Positions 36,115 through 49,640 of a DNA stretch of 64,000 nucleotides are shown in pieces. The DNA is taken from positions 1,112,557-1,176,556 of the forward strand of contig NW_004454216.1 of the NCBI RefSeq assembly GCF_000283155.1, in the 5' to 3' direction. How positions within the stretch are numbered: the first letter of the stretch is position 1; each line of letters begins with the position of its first letter. Position numbers and translations under genes: made by a program. Below the pieces are notes generated by a model, which was given only the letters and a program-made list of their open reading frames with translations, did not search any database and was not told the origin of the DNA. This DNA comes from Ceratotherium simum simum. Lineage: Eukaryota; Chordata; Mammalia; Perissodactyla; Rhinocerotidae.

Positions 36115-39100
36115 GATTCTTTTTTTTTATTCTGGCCAAAAACACATAATATAAAATTTGCCATCTTAACCATTTTTAAGTGTATAGTACAGTAGTGTTA
36201 ACTAGCACATTGCTGGGAAGATTTCTAGAATTTTTCCATCTAGCAAAATTGAACTCCACATCCATCAAACAATTCCCTTTTGCCCACTCTCCCTGCCCAT
36301 AGCAACCACCATCATACTTTCTGTCTCTATTCATTTGCCAATTCTAGGTATCTCATATAAGTAGAATGATGCAGTATTTGTCTTTTTGAGACTGGCTTAT
36401 TTTACTTAGCCTAATTTCCATGAAGTTCACATACAACATGATGTCCTTCTTTTTTAAGACTAAATTGAATAATGTTACACTGTATGTAATACAACATTTT
36501 GTAAATCCATTCATCTGTTGATGGCCATTTAGGTTGTTTCCATCTCTCAGCTACTGTGAATAATGCTGCAATGTACATGAGTGTGCATGTATGTCTTTGA
36601 TATCCTGTTTTCAATTCTTTTGAATACGTACCCAGAAGTGGGATTGCTGGATCATACAGTAATTCTAATTTTACTTTTTTCAGGAAACTATATACTGTTT
36701 TCCATAGCAGCTGCACCATTTTACATTCTAATCAATAATGCACAAAGGGTCTAATTTCTCCACGTCTTTGCCAACCCTTGTTATTTTCTGTTTCTTGTTG
36801 CTGTTGTTTTATAGTGTCATCCTAATAGGGGTAAAGTGATATCTCATTGTGGTTTGGATGTGCATTTCCCTGATGAGTAGTGATGTTGATATCTTTTCAT
36901 ATGCTTGTTAGCTATTTGTATATATCCTTTGGAGAAATATCTATTCAAGTCTTTTGCCCATTTTTAATTGGATTTTTTGTTGTTATTATTCAGTTGTAGG
37001 AGTTCTTTACATATTCTAGATATTAACCCCTTATCAGATACATGGTTTGTAAATATCTTCTCCCTTTCCAAAAGTTGCCTTTTCACTCTCTTGATTGTCT
37101 CCTTTGCTTCAAAAAAGTTTTTAAGTTTGAGGTAGTCCAATTTGTCATTTTTGCTTTGATCACTTGTGTTTTTGGTGTCACAAGCAAAATATAATTGCCA
37201 AATCCAGTGTCATGAAGGTTTTCCCTGTTTTCTTCTAGGAGTTTTATAGTTTCAGGTTTTATATTTAGGTTTTTCCATTTTGAGTTGATTTTTGGTGTAA
37301 AGTAAGGGTGCAACTTTATTCTTTTGCATGTGCAAATTCTGTTTTCCCAAAATCATTTGTTGAAGAGACTATCCTTTCCCCATTGTATAGCTTTGGTACC
37401 ATTATCAAAGATTTGACCATATTGGTGATGGTTTATTTGCGAGTTCTCTAGTCTGTTCCAATGGTCTATATGTCTGTCTTTATGCCAGTACCACACTGTT
37501 CTGATTACTTTGTAATATGTTTCGATTAGCTTGTATCATGTTTTGAAATCAGGAAGTGTGAGGACTCTAGCTTTGTTTTTCTTTCTCTGGATTGTTTTGG
37601 ATATCTGGTGTTCTTTGAGATTCCATATTAATTTTAGGATGGTTTTTTTTCTATTTCTGCAAAAAAAGCCATTGGGACTCTGATAAGGATTTGCACCGAA
37701 TCTGTAGACTGCTTTGGGTAGTATGGACATTTTTAACAATATTAAATCTACTCCATGAGCATGTGATATCTTTCCATTTATTTGAGTTGTCTTTAATTTC
37801 TTTCATCAGTGTTTTGTAGGTTTTATTATATAAGAGTTTTGCCTCCTTGGTTAAGTTTATTCCTAAATATTTTATTCTTTTTGATGCTATTGTAAATGGG
37901 ATTGTTCTCTTAATTTTCTTTCAGATTGTTCATCGTTAGTGCACAGAAATGTAACTGATTCTGTGTGTTGATTTTGTATCCTGCAAATTTGCTGTATTTG
38001 TTTATTAATTCTAACAGTTTTTTTGTGGAAACTTATGAGTTTTCTACATACAAGATCATGTCATCTACAAACAGAGATAATTCCACTCTGATTTGGATGC
38101 CTTTTATTTATTTTTCTTGCCTGATTGCTCTACCTAGGTCTTCCAGAATTATGTTGAATAGAGTCATGAGAGTGGGCATCCCTCCCAGTTTTTCACCATT
38201 GAATATGATGTTAGCTGTGTGATTTTCTTGTATGACTTTTACTATGTTGTGGCAATTTCCTTATATTACTAGTTTGTTAAATGTTTAATAATGAAAGCAT
38301 GTTGAATTTTATCAAATGCTTTTTCTGCATCATCTGAGACGATCAGGTGGTGTATCATATTGATTGATTTTCATATGTTGAAACATCGCACATTCTAGGG
38401 ATAAATTCCATTTGGATATGATGTATAACCCTTTTGATATGTAGCTGAATTCAATTTGCTAGTATTTTGTTGAGGATTTTTGCATTGATATTCATTGGGG
38501 ATATTATTCTGTAGTTTTCTTTTCTGATAGTATCTTTGTCTGATTTTGTGGCAGAGTAATGCTGGCCTTATAGAATGAGTCTGGAAGTATTCCCCCCTTT
38601 ACAATTTTTTGGAAGAGTTTGAGAAGGACTGGTATTAATTCTTCTTCACATGTTTGGTAGAATTCTCCAGTGAAGCCATCTAGTCCTGGGCTTTTCTTTG
38701 TTCGGAAGTTTTTTATTACTTATTCAATATCCTTACTAAGTGATAGGTCTGTTCAGATTTTTTTATTTCTTCATGATTCAGTCTTGGTAGGTTGGATGTT
38801 TCCAGAAATTCACCCATTTCTTCGAGGTTAAACAGTTTGTTTCTGTGGCATCAATTGTAATGTCTCCTCTTTCACTTCTGATATTTGTTGAGACTTTTCT
38901 CTTTTCTCTTAGTCTAATTAAGAGTTTGTCAATTTCATTGATCTCTTAAAAAAACAATTAGTTTTTATTATTTTTTCTGTTGTTTTTCTATTCTGTATTT
39001 CATTTTTGTTTATTTCTTCTCTAATCTTTATTATTTCCTTCCTTCTGCTGACTTTGGGTTTAGTTTTTCTTCTTTTTCTACTCCTTTGAGGTGTACACTT

Positions 39101-42100
39101 AGGTTGTTGATTTGAGATCTTTTATTTAATGTTGGCATTTATTACTATAAACTTCTCAGAGGTTTACTTATAAAGCCCTTAGTAGTGCTTTTGCTGCATT
39201 CCATAAGTTTTGGTATGCTGTATTTTCATATTCATTTATCTAAAGATATTTTCCAATTTCCTTGTGATTTTTTCTTTGACCCATTGGTTGTCCAAGAGGG
39301 TGTTTTTTAATTTCCACATATTTGTGGATTTTCCATTCTTCCTTTTGCTATTGATTTCTAGTTTCATTTCATTGTGGTTGTAAAAGATACTTGTCATGGT
39401 TTCAATCTTCTCAAATATGTTCAGACTTGTTTTGTGGCCTTACGTGATCTATCCTAGAGAATATTTCATGTGTACTTGAGAAGAATGTGTATTCTGCTGT
39501 TGTTGGTTGGAGTGTTCTGTACATGTCTGTTAGATCCAATTGGCCTATAGTGTTGTTCAAGTACTCTGTTTCCTTATTGATGTTCTGTCTGAATGATCTA
39601 TTCATTACTGCAAGTGGTGAATTAAAATCTCCTAATATTTTTGTGTTACTACCTATTCCTCTCTCCAATTCTGTCAATGTTTGCTTTATATATTTGGGTG
39701 CCTTGTTGTTAGGTACATATATATTTATAACTTTTATTTCTTCCTGGTGAATTGACTATTTCATCATTATATATTGTCCTTCTTTGTCTCTTATGACAGT
39801 TTTTGGCTTAAAGTCTATTTGTCTGATAAAAGTATGGTCACCCCTGCTCTCTTTTGGTTAGCATTTGCATGGAATATCTTTATGCATCCTTTCACTTTCA
39901 GCCTATGTATGTCTTTATATCTAAAGTGAGTCTCATGTAATAGCATATAGTTGGATCTCTTTTTATCCACTCAACCACTCTACGTCTTTTGATTTGGGAG
40001 TTTAATCCATTTATATTTAAAGAAATTACTGATATGAGAGGACTTACTATTGACATTTTAAAATTGTTTCCTATCTTGTATTTATTTTGCCCCTTGTTTC
40101 CTTTCTTGCTGCTTTCCTTTGTGTTTCATTGATTTTTGGAAGTGACACACTTTGATTCCTTTCTCATTTTCTTTTGTGCATAATCTAGAGGTATTTTCTT
40201 TGTGGTTATCATGTGTATTAGATAAAACATCTTATACTTATACTGATCTATTTTAAAGTGATAACCACTAAACTTCAATTGCATATAAAAACCCTACTCC
40301 TTTACATTTCTCCCCCACTTTATGTTATCAATGTCAACAATTACATCTTTCTATATTTTGTAACCATTAATATAGTTTTATAGTTAAAGTTTTTTAAAAA
40401 TGCTTTTATCTTTTAAATTTGTATACTTGAACTTAAAATGATTTACATACCACCACTGCAGCATTATAGGATTCTGTTTTTGTCTATATGTTTACCTTTA
40501 CCAGGCAGCTTTATATTTTCATATGCTTTCATTTTGTTGTCTAGTGTCCATTCATTTCAACTTTAAGGACTCCCTTTAGCAATTCTTGTAAGGCACGTGT
40601 AGTGGTGATAAATGTTCTCAGCTTTTGTTATCTTGGAAGGTCTTCATTTCTCCTTTGAAGTACACTTTTCCATCTGTAGTATTCATGCCTGGCTTTGTTT
40701 TTTCTTCATGCACTTTGAATATATTATCTCACTCCCTTCTAGCCTGTAATGTTTCTGCTGAGAAATCCACTGATAATCTTATGAGAGTTTCCATATACAT
40801 GAATAGCTTTTCTGTTGCTGCTTTCAAGGTTCTTTCTTTGTCTTTGACAATTTGATTATAATGTGTCTCAGTGTGGGCCTCTTTGGGTTCATCTTCCTTA
40901 GAGAATATTGAGCTTCTTGAATTTGGATGTCCATTTACTTCCTCAGATTTGGGAAGTTTTCAGCCATTATTTCTTCATATAAGTTCTCTGCCCCATTCTG
41001 TCTGTCTTCTCCTTCTGGAACTTCCATAATGCTTATATTGGTCTGCTTAATGATATGCCATAAGTCTTTTAGGCATTCTTCACTTGTCTTCATTCTTTTT
41101 TCTTTTTCTTTCTCTGACTCAATAATTTCATATCACCTATCTTCAAGTTTGCTGATTCTTTCTTGTGATTAATTAAGTCTTTTGTTGATCCCTTCTAGTA
41201 AATTTTTCAATTTAGTTATTTATTCTTCGGCTCCTGAATTTCTTTTTGGGTTTTTTTTAATAGTTTCTATATCTTTGTTGATATTCCCATTTCATTCATG
41301 CATCATTTTGCTGATTTTGTTTAGTTGTCTATCTGTATTCTCTTGTAGTGGATTGAGCTTCTTTAAGACAATTATTTTGAATTGTTTGTCAGGTAATTCA
41401 CAAATCTCCATTTCTTTAGGGTTAGTTTCTGGACATTTAGTTTGTTCCTTTGATTGGACCATGTTTCCCTGTTTCTTGTTATTTCTTCTTGTGAATTTAG
41501 CATTTGAAAATACAGCCACCTCTAATGGACTGGCTTTGTACAGAGGAAAACCTCCAATAGTCAGCCCAGCTAGAGATCCTGGGGAGCTCTCAAACATTTA
41601 ATGGATATGCGTCTTCTCTGGGCTTATGTGCGTTAATTTCCTCATTAGAGAAGTTTATTGGTTTCTTTTTCAGGAGCTTGTAGTCTCTTCCTCCCTCTAT
41701 TGTCTAACTGCAGTACTTTTTGGCACTTCAACAAGCCACTGAGCTAACTTTTGTTCTGTGCAGCTCCCAGGTATCCAGGTTCCATCAGCACTCTGACTCA
41801 GGTAAGATAGAAACTAGTCTCTTGGGAAGCCTCCTGAAAAGCAGGAATGTTGGATGTACATTCTCCTCCTCTATTTCCCTCTCATAAAAGAAGATGCAAG
41901 TTGGGCTTTCCTCCTGAACAAGAGCTGTGTCAATTTGGGGGAGGAGCTGGCACAGTTGAAATGAAATGGCTGTTTTTACCCATTTCAATGAGACTGTTTG
42001 TGGCTTTGAGCTTGCCTGGGATACTATGACTTCCTATTTGGTTTCTGGAGTTTCCATAAAGGCTTTCGGACCATATATTGTTGTTACATCAGTGTCTCTG

Positions 42101-42150
42101 TAGGAGAACAAAGCCTGGGACTAGTATTCTGATATCTTTCTGATGTCACT
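36115..42150 (-). mobile_element. Antisense L1 copy B, nearly full length (about 6 kb)
   Basis: Minus-strand L1 running from the 3' UTR (36120-36400) through ORF2 (about 36411-40200) and ORF1 (about 40600-41597) to a 5' UTR (41600-42150). Fragments of frame remain: [16 protein letters not shown] and WKQPKWPSTDEWI at 36411-36719, and the ORF1 start region with LPDKQFKIIVLKKLNPL at 41292-41597. Many stops and frameshifts make it inactive. The 5' end near 42130 reads, on the minus strand, gtgacatcagaaagatatca, a usual L1 5' start. It is sense relative to STXBP5L. Confidence 0.8.
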
Positions 42151-43870
42151 CTCCATTGATTCTTTTATAGAGTATTTTTTCATCCTGTTTATCTTAACCT
42201 GACTATACTGTTATCTTTGAAGTGACTGTATTGTAAATAACATATAGTTAGATCATTTTTTTAATTCTCTGCCAGTCTATGCATTTAATTGGTGTATTTA
42301 GATCATTTACATTTAATATAATTATTAATATGTTAGGGCTTAAGTGTGCCATTTTTTCCCTCTATTTTTTGTCAGTGTTTTTCCCTTCTCTTCCTCTGCG
42401 TTACCTGAATTATTTTATTAAATCCATCAATAATGTTATTGAGTATATCTCTTTGCATAGGTTTTTTTAAATGGGTGCTTTAGGTATTACATTGTATATT
42501 CATAACTTCTCACAGTCTACTGGTGTCATCATACTACCATTTTGAGGGAAGTATAGATACTTTACCCCCTTTTACATCACTTTACCTTCTCCCATTTATA
42601 ATTGTCTTAAATATTTCCCCTATACATATGTAGTACCACATCTGACAATGTAACTATAATATTTTCTTTAACCACCAAATATAATTCTAAAAACTCAAGA
42701 TAAGGAAAGCCTATTGCATTTACCCATATTTTTGCTTACTGTTTATAGAACTTCCTTCAGTCACTCTTTTAGTGGAGGTCTGATGTTGACAAATTCTCTT
42801 AGTTTCCTTCATCTGAGAATGTATTGATTTCAACTTAATTCCTGAAGGATATTTTTTCTAGGTATAGGATTCTGGGTTGCCAGTTCTTATCTTTCAACAC
42901 TTGAAAAAGATTCAGGTTTCCTTTGGGCCTCTATGGATTCTGATGAGAAATCCACCATCATTCAACTTGGTTTTGCCCTATTGGTAAAGTGTCATTTCTC
43001 TCCTGCTGTTTCATGAGTTTTTTTCTTGGTGTTTAGTGTTCAGAAGTTTGACTATGATGCATCTTGTTGTGGGTTTCTTGTGGTTCACTTAGCTTCTGGA
43101 ATCTATAGGTTCACATCTTTCACCAAATTTGGGAAATTTTCTGCCACTATTTCCTTAGGTACTTTTTCAGCCATGTTCTCTTTCAGTTCTCTCCTTTCTC
43201 ACTGGACTTCCGTTGACATAAAACAGGGAGAGTGTGTGGCTCCTCATTACTGCTGGGCAGTGGTGGGAATTCTGGCTCCTCACATGATCTCCTCTAACAC
43301 CACAGGTGGTAGGTTTCATTACCGCCCAGCAGGGTTAAAAGTCTCAGCTCCCTACTCAGCCTCTGCACTGTGTTGGTGACTGATACACCCTTTGTGGGTA
43401 AGTTGAGGCACTTTGTTACAGCCTGATGAGGGTGAAAATCTGGGTTCCCCACTCAGCCTTTGCTGGAGTGGGTTGGGGTAGGGCCGTAGTTTTTTTCTGT
43501 GTTATCTAGAGTAACGACATTATTTTCTAAAAGTTTTCTGTCTTGATAAGCTGTCCCTTTCCTCATCCTTTAGCTAGAGAGAGCTAGCTTTTGTTGGGCT
43601 TTTTTTGTCTGTGCCCATTAACAGTTCCAGGTTGCCAGCTTCTTCAGCTCCAACTCTGGGATATATGAGGCAAAAAGAAAACCCAGGAAACTCACCACCA
43701 TATTATTCCTTGAGTCTTGGGGGCCCTAGCCAGTCTGACTTCTCTCCATCTTTTCCAGTCATCTTATATTTGTTTAATATATAATATCCAGGGGTTTTAG
43801 TTGTACTTAGTGGGAAGAATAGGGAAAAGTACATCTATGCCTTATCTCATAAGCAGAACCCCTTATTATC
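42150..43870 (-). mobile_element. Antisense L1 copy C, 5' part only
   Basis: Minus-strand L1 sequence with ORF2 N-terminal/inter-ORF and ORF1 regions and a 5' UTR-like end near 43870. The 42780-43220 part parallels copy B near 40560-41100 (gacaaattctcttag, tctaggtataggattctggg). The 3' part is missing. It may have been cut by copy B, but no matching continuation is evident beyond 36110. Confidence 0.6.
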
Positions 43871-44362
43871 TTTTAAATCTCATCTTTATCTGTTGCTATA
43901 TCTTTATTTTCATTCCTAATATTAGAGGAAGAAATGGGTTGCTATAGGAAGTAGTGACATTTCTGATGCTATAAGTTTTGAAGCATACTTTAAATAACCA
44001 CCTGATGGGGATACAAAGCAGTGATTCCTGGATTTCCCAGGACTCAACAGATGTTAGTAAGGGCCTTTCTAAGGCTAATAATCTAAGATTTCCACAGGAA
44101 TTCTTCCTTTACTAACCTCTCATGATTAGTATTTTTCTTCTTTTGACTTTCTTATGCTCTTGTAATCTACACTTAATTATTTTTGTTATAAGTCTACGTT
44201 TTCAAAGGTTTGATTCCATCTCCCATCAAGATTTGAAGCTGTGTCTTATATTTTTACTTTTAAACTGTCAGTTTGCCTAGAGCACAATTATGGGAAAGTG
44301 AAAAATTCAATGAAATCTTTTTGTTGATTAATTGATAAACTCACAAATCACATCCCACTTAC

Positions 44363-44430
44363 CCAGTAATAATAATTTCTGGATATGTTTGTGTTCCAAG
44401 GTTCCAAGCTCCTCCACTGATTGGCCACTC
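44363..44430 (-). CDS. STXBP5L: STXBP5L internal coding exon
   Basis: 68-bp exon with acceptor atctgtttag and donor gtaagtgg on the minus strand. It starts on a codon boundary and ends with GG of a split Gly codon. It reads EWPISGGAWNLGTQ and then YPEIIITG, the start of a WD40 repeat that is finished by the tiny exon at 27943-27983, 16.4 kb away. The Thr in LGTQ differs from the Ala I remember in human STXBP5L. That is a conservative change at a surface position and could be checked by alignment. Confidence 0.94.
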
Positions 44431-45339
44431 CTAAACAGATTATCCAGGAAGAATTGATAAGTTTTATTTTTTAATTTGAATGACTTATGAATTTAAAATG
44501 AAAATATTTTAAAATAATAGTAAAAGGTTCACTTAAAAATAAATATTTAGAAAGTAATGAAGGAGGAAGTGTGTAGCTATCTTTTAATGCTTTCATTGAA
44601 CAAACAATTCCAAATGCACAATGATATCTTCTTTGAAAATATAGATTTTAACAAATATTACCATTCATATAAAAAATCAAAGTATTTTTTATTCATACAA
44701 ATACAGTGTTGCTACATCTGCCACATTGTCTGTACTGTCAAACTACTGTGGTGCAATTTCACACAGAATACTATGTAAATTATGACTCCTAGAGTTGTCC
44801 ATCCCAACAGCCCTGTACAAATAATAAAAATCATAATAGGGGGTCTGTTAAAACTGTAAGTATTTGAATCCTGTAGTTTAATATAAAAAAATGTAATTGT
44901 AGAAAGTTATTTAACAAATGACTTTTGATAATTGTCTTGCTAACCACCAATTGATAAGAAATGATTAACTAGAGTTGACTTAAAAATTTCTTAAAACATA
45001 ACCCTTCATATAAAATAATTAAAAGTTATATCTTATGATTCAAATATGTTAATTTAAATATATACTAAGTATATAAACATATATGATATATAAATATACC
45101 TTACTGTATAATTATATACTTAGTATATAAGAAATTTATATTTCTGTATGTTTAAAGCTATGTAGCATTTAGGAAATTTGAATTTCAGAAGTTATGTCTT
45201 TTATAGATGCCAGCTTATGACTTCAAAAGAATTTATTTCAAGTCTTCTTATATAGAAAGTCAGAAAATAACAGGAAAAAGTATGATCATTTAATGTGAAT
45301 ATGAACACAAGAAAACTTGTTTTTAATTGTTACTTTTAC
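44431..45339 (-). other. STXBP5L: STXBP5L intron, 0.9 kb
   Basis: 909-bp intron, the shortest in the window. It is AT-rich and holds an inverted repeat (45061-45127) about 210 bp from its 5' splice site at 45339. No transposon recognised. Confidence 0.85.
45061..45127. repeat. AT-rich inverted repeat
   Basis: tatactaagtata (45061-45073) is mirrored by tatacttagtata (45115-45127), and the match extends a few bases to each side. Cruciform-type AT repeat in the 909-bp intron. Confidence 0.75.
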
Positions 45340-45487
45340 CTTATTACTGTATCCTTGTTTTTTATGTTTGACTCCTATAGAGTAGAGTACTAGAATCAAA
45401 TCTGGCGGGCAATCAGCAAAGTATGCTGTGCATGTAACTGGAGATTCATGAATGTCCATGGGATACGGATTTTCAAAGATTGGAAAA
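45340..45487 (-). CDS. STXBP5L: STXBP5L internal coding exon (identifies paralogue)
   Basis: 148-bp exon with acceptor catctgttag and donor gtaaaagt on the minus strand. It begins with T of a split Asn codon and ends exactly at a codon boundary (Asn-Lys). Key segments are FPIFENPYPMDIHESPV and DCPPDLILVLYSIG. The MDIHESPVTCTAYF and VKHKKQGYSNK wording matches STXBP5L rather than STXBP5, whose equivalent region differs at several of these positions as I know the family. The open frame continues into the intron for about 18 codons before stopping, which is coincidental because a consensus donor closes the exon. Confidence 0.96.
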
Positions 45488-48400
45488 CTAACAGATGAAG
45501 ACAATATATTAGTGTCATTTTGCAATGGTAAAACAATGAAATAACTTTTATAAAACAAACACTAAAATCTAAATATTAATTATACATTTCACTTAATTGT
45601 GTTTTAAGCATCATAAAACAAGGATCACATGAACAAGAATGCTCTTTTAAAAATATTTATCTATAAAATGTAATATGAATACTGCTAGAATTTTATTTGA
45701 ATAAATTCATTTTCTTTCCCATAATTCCAAAATTCCACAGTGACATCACTTTGTTAATATGGATAGAATGAATTTGTTAAACTGAAAATATTATGCAGCA
45801 AGTTGAATGATCAATTTATTAAAACATATCAACTAGGTACTTTATGTATAATTTTATCTAAATATTTATATATTTATAAGTATTAAAATATCTTAGTAAA
45901 CTTGACATGTTTTTCCAAGGAAGGTAATATATCGGCAAGTATTTTGTTTTTGTTTTCTGCTGGAGTAATTGGAAACATGTGTGTGCTGTGTAGATGTGTG
46001 TGTGATTATATATGTTAAAGATCATTTCCTGTGTAAACTAGAGAACATAGTGGGAATGCAGAGTTATGGGTACAGTAAATTTCATATCCTCAAGCCTATA
46101 TAATCATAATTGTAAAAATAGGTATCAGTACAAAACCAAAGGGGAGAGGGGTTATTAAAAATAATTTTCTCCCCATATTATTAGAAAATTAATTAGAAAC
46201 TTAGTCCAATCTCCAGAGAGTATGGGATGGGTGTGTGTGTCTGTTGACAGAAGTTCTCTACCCTCCAATCTGAAATGCTACAGGTGGTATCCCAGATAAG
46301 AATAGTAGTATATGCAAAATCAGATGGAAAGAAGCAAATTGTGTTTACTAAATGGCAAGTAGGTTAAACAAGATGGATCAGAGGTTCCTGTTTCAGACTA
46401 GAAATTATCAATATTTCTGAGATTGAAGAATTAGAAGTAAAATAAATGGGTCACCTTAAAGATCAGATCTACAACTTGGGATTTGATAACTGCAAGATGT
46501 TACAATGATAGACTCCTGACAAAGTGAGCAAAATTATGAAAATGTTTGGGGAAGTTATTTTAGTATATTGGCAAAGAGTAGGGAAAAAGATATTTAAGAG
46601 AGAAATAATAACTAAAAATGTACTATAGGAATTTAGATGTAAAAGCATAAACTTCTTGCTGTGGAAATGTAAGTGAAGATATAAATCCAAGAAAACAAGA
46701 ATAGGAAAAAATTTGCAAGCCCTAATGCTTGCTTTCATGTAGAGGATTAAATAGAAAAAAAGAAAGAAAAGAAGGAAGAAGGAATTTACAAATTAACTTG
46801 AAAGGGAATACAAAGCTGCAATTTAATGTTAACATTAAACATGGCTTAAAGGTAACTGTTCGGAGGGAAAGAGAATATATTCAGTTTTCGACATGTTAAA
46901 TTTCTTGTAATAGACAATGAAATGAGAATATCACAGATTTTAAAACATGGTGCTGAAGAAGGTGAAATGTTAGATAAAAACTTGCAAACAAAATGTCAAT
47001 TCACATACTTATATGAGGTAATGAAAAGAATAAGAATGTATAAAAATGGTAACTTTTATGTTGTGTATATTTTACCACAATAAAAAGGTTTAAAACAAAA
47101 GAATAAATGTATATACTGAAGAAAGTGAGTACTAAAGGTAAAGTATAGCGGATCTTGGAGGATGTTAGACAAGGTATGAGGAATCACCAAATATGGCACA
47201 GAAAGCAGAGTCAAGTACCAGCAAGATCAGAAGAGTGCATTTTAACAAAACCTATATTAGAACTTAGAGGAAGAGATACAAATCCATACATGTACACAAA
47301 AATTAATCAAGTTTAACGTTGATAAATAGAGCAGCTAGGCAGAATTCAGTTATGATGATCTTATGGCCCAAATCCTATATCCTTTTCAAAATATTGAAAT
47401 ATTATATGCTGCAAATTAGCATGGAAAAAAAACTTGGACTGTTATATTTACAAACTACATGGAAAGTAGTACTCACGATTTAATTTATTCACCAAAAATT
47501 TATTGAGAACTTACTCCATGTGGAGACAAATCCCCTCCTTCAGGAGGCCTACAGGCTAGTAGGGAAACAATCTTTGAAACAATAAGAAATGGAAAATTTC
47601 ACCTATGACAAAGCTATGAAGAGTGGAATATGGGAGCTATGAGAGCCTTTAATAGGATATTTGACCAAATTATATAGGTAATGAAAATTTTTTTCCATGA
47701 GGAAATGATATCTGAGTTGAGAGTCTTATAGATAAGATGTTAACAAGGAGAAAAAGGAAGGGAAGATTATTTCATGCAGAGGAGAGAAAATGTACAAAAA
47801 TTCTACAAATACAAGGGTCTAAAAGAAGATCAGTGAGTCTAGGGCAAAGAATGAGGGAAAATCAGTTTCATGCCTATCATTTATAATGAAAATGTGTAGC
47901 AGGGAGACAGTGTTCATCAATTTCAAGTCTACTTTTACTGTTCGTGCAAAGGAGTGGAGAGTACCACTCTAACAGCAATATTTTATATTCATTTCCATTG
48001 TCCACAAGATAATGAAAAAGGAAAGAAAGTAAAAGAAGGCCTCTATCTTCTCTGCCCTTGAGACCCTGCTCTTCTGTATTGTCTGCTGCAGGAGTTCAGT
48101 AATACTTTTATCATGTGCCATTTTCCTTTAGTCAACAGACTCACAGACGGCCAGACAACACATTAGACAAGTTTTCATAACAGTTGCTTTTGCTTAGGGA
48201 AACAGCATAAATGTGATCCATTTTATGTCTCCTGAGTCTCCAAATGCATCTTTCCAAACATTAGGCGTTGCCTTTAAAATGTCTCACAATTTCCTCAGTG
48301 TCCCTTAAACTCTGCTGGTTTAGTTTTCATTATCGAACCAAATTACATTTCTGTAATTCTAGTAAAACAATATTCCACATAAAGAATATTTACCACCTAA

Positions 48401-48500
48401 AGAATACTAATGCCAATTATCTATAATGTCTGCCTGTATTTTAATTGTAATGAGTAGAGTTTAAAAACAATTACTGTTAATCTGTACATGGATAACTTAC
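45488..48500 (-). other. STXBP5L: STXBP5L intron, 3.0 kb
   Basis: 3013-bp intron. A segment ending near 47095 in an ACAATAAAAAGG-type tail looks like an old L1 3' end (plus strand). About 47490-47850 resembles an ancient, diverged interspersed repeat that I cannot assign. The remaining sequence holds short purine-rich runs (46750-46790) and nothing I can name. Confidence 0.8.
47490..47850. repeat. Ancient interspersed repeat, family unknown
   Basis: The wording (aaatttattgagaacttact, gtggaatatgggagctatga, gaaatgatatctgagttgag) is of a kind that recurs across mammalian genomes. I recognise it as repetitive but cannot name the family. A related stretch may lie at 49130-49400. Confidence 0.4.
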
Positions 48501-48573
48501 TTGCTTTGTGTCAGATCAACTACAATGAGATCTTTCTCCAGAAGCACTACAACGGCATAGGGTTCTTGAAATT
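48501..48573 (-). CDS. STXBP5L: STXBP5L internal coding exon
   Basis: 73-bp exon with acceptor ttacttgtag and donor gtaagtta on the minus strand. It starts with the last two bases of a Glu codon and ends with AA of a split Asn codon, so it is in phase with its neighbours at 53578-53732 and 45340-45487. It reads EPYAVVVLLEKDLIVVDL, a hydrophobic beta-strand-rich stretch typical of a propeller blade in the tomosyn and Lgl family. No stop or frameshift is present. Confidence 0.95.
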
Positions 48574-49449
48574 CTACAAGTAAAAAAGAAAAAATGGAAA
48601 AGTTTTCATATTTCACATTTTATAAAATCACCAAACTTGCTTTTCCGTTGTCTCCTATACGAATGTCATTTAAATAACTTGAGAAGACCAAAATGAGCCC
48701 AAGTAAGAAGTAAAGAGCACTTTTAAAAAATGTATGTTGTGTTTCTCAAACAATGTTTAAGACCATTACAGGGAACAACAAAGAAATGACAAGTTGCATA
48801 GCATAGAGTTAAATATATCTCAATAATCATGAGGTGTTGATAGCAGTAGATTACATGAAGAGAGAGAGTCTGTCACCTCCATCTCACAAACATTTATCCT
48901 ATTCTTCCATAACCTTCCATTTTAGATATGATTTCAGGCCTATAAGGAGATATACTAAGGAAATAGTAGTTGTGCTTCTCTGGGCTATGATACATATTCA
49001 CCTCCCCATGAGAGCAACACTCCTTATACCAAAAATTTACTTGCAATTGAATGTAATTTAACATGTACTTAAAGACTGCCTACTATGTGTCCAAGAGTAT
49101 ATACCTCAAAAAAGCAGTGAGTCTGAGGGTAGTCTAGGATTTGTTCTAAGAACAAAGGATATATGGAGAATAAGACTGACAAGGTCCTTGTTCTCATGGA
49201 GTTTACATTCTAGGGATGTATACAAACCATGAACAAGTACTAAATAAATAAGATTAATTCAGAAGGTAATGTGAGCTATGAAAAGAATAAAGGCAATGGT
49301 ATAAGAAATGAATTGTGGTTGGTGGGGGAGTGCTAATTTAGTTATAGTGCTCAGGGAAGACATTGCTTGCCATCTCTAATAAAGGACTAATAAGGGAAAG
49401 CCACAGTTAAAGTGTTATTCTCAATTTAAGGAAAAAGTATTTATAAAAA

Positions 49450-49640
49450 CATTTTATATTTTACATACATGATATTTGATTCTCAGTAGCTAGAGCAGGT
49501 ATTACTATTTTTCCATTTCATAGAGAAAACTGAGGTCCAAAGAGTTTATGATATTGGCACACCGTTACAAAGCTAGTAAGTGACAGAGCTGAAACCTTAA
49601 CGCTGGACTTCAGATTCTAAATTCATTCTGTTTTCACTAT
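49450..49640 (-). mobile_element. MIR SINE fragment
   Basis: Reverse MIR: ccatttcatagagaaaactg, aggtccaaagag, caaagctagtaagtgacaga and gctgaaaccttaacgctgga. Confidence 0.75.

Larger units (their letters stand above)
27984..44362 (-). other. STXBP5L: STXBP5L intron, 16.4 kb, L1-packed
   Basis: 16379-bp intron and the largest complete intron here. Nearly everything from 28480 to 43870 is retrotransposon: L1 plus strand 28480-29740, L1 minus 29755-30290, solo LTR 30410-31203, and three minus-strand L1s (31300-36110, about 36115-42150, about 42150-43870). An ERE1 and an MLT1 are nested in the first of these. Only 27984-28480 and 43870-44362 look non-repetitive, and I see no motif there beyond the splice sites. 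Confidence 0.85.

Noticed and set aside
41182..41601. 139-codon plus-strand frame
   Set aside because: It is antisense to L1 ORF1 of copy B. The real coding remnant is on the minus strand (41292-41597).
43026..43379. 117-codon plus-strand frame
   Set aside because: It is antisense to the ORF1/5' UTR part of L1 copy C.
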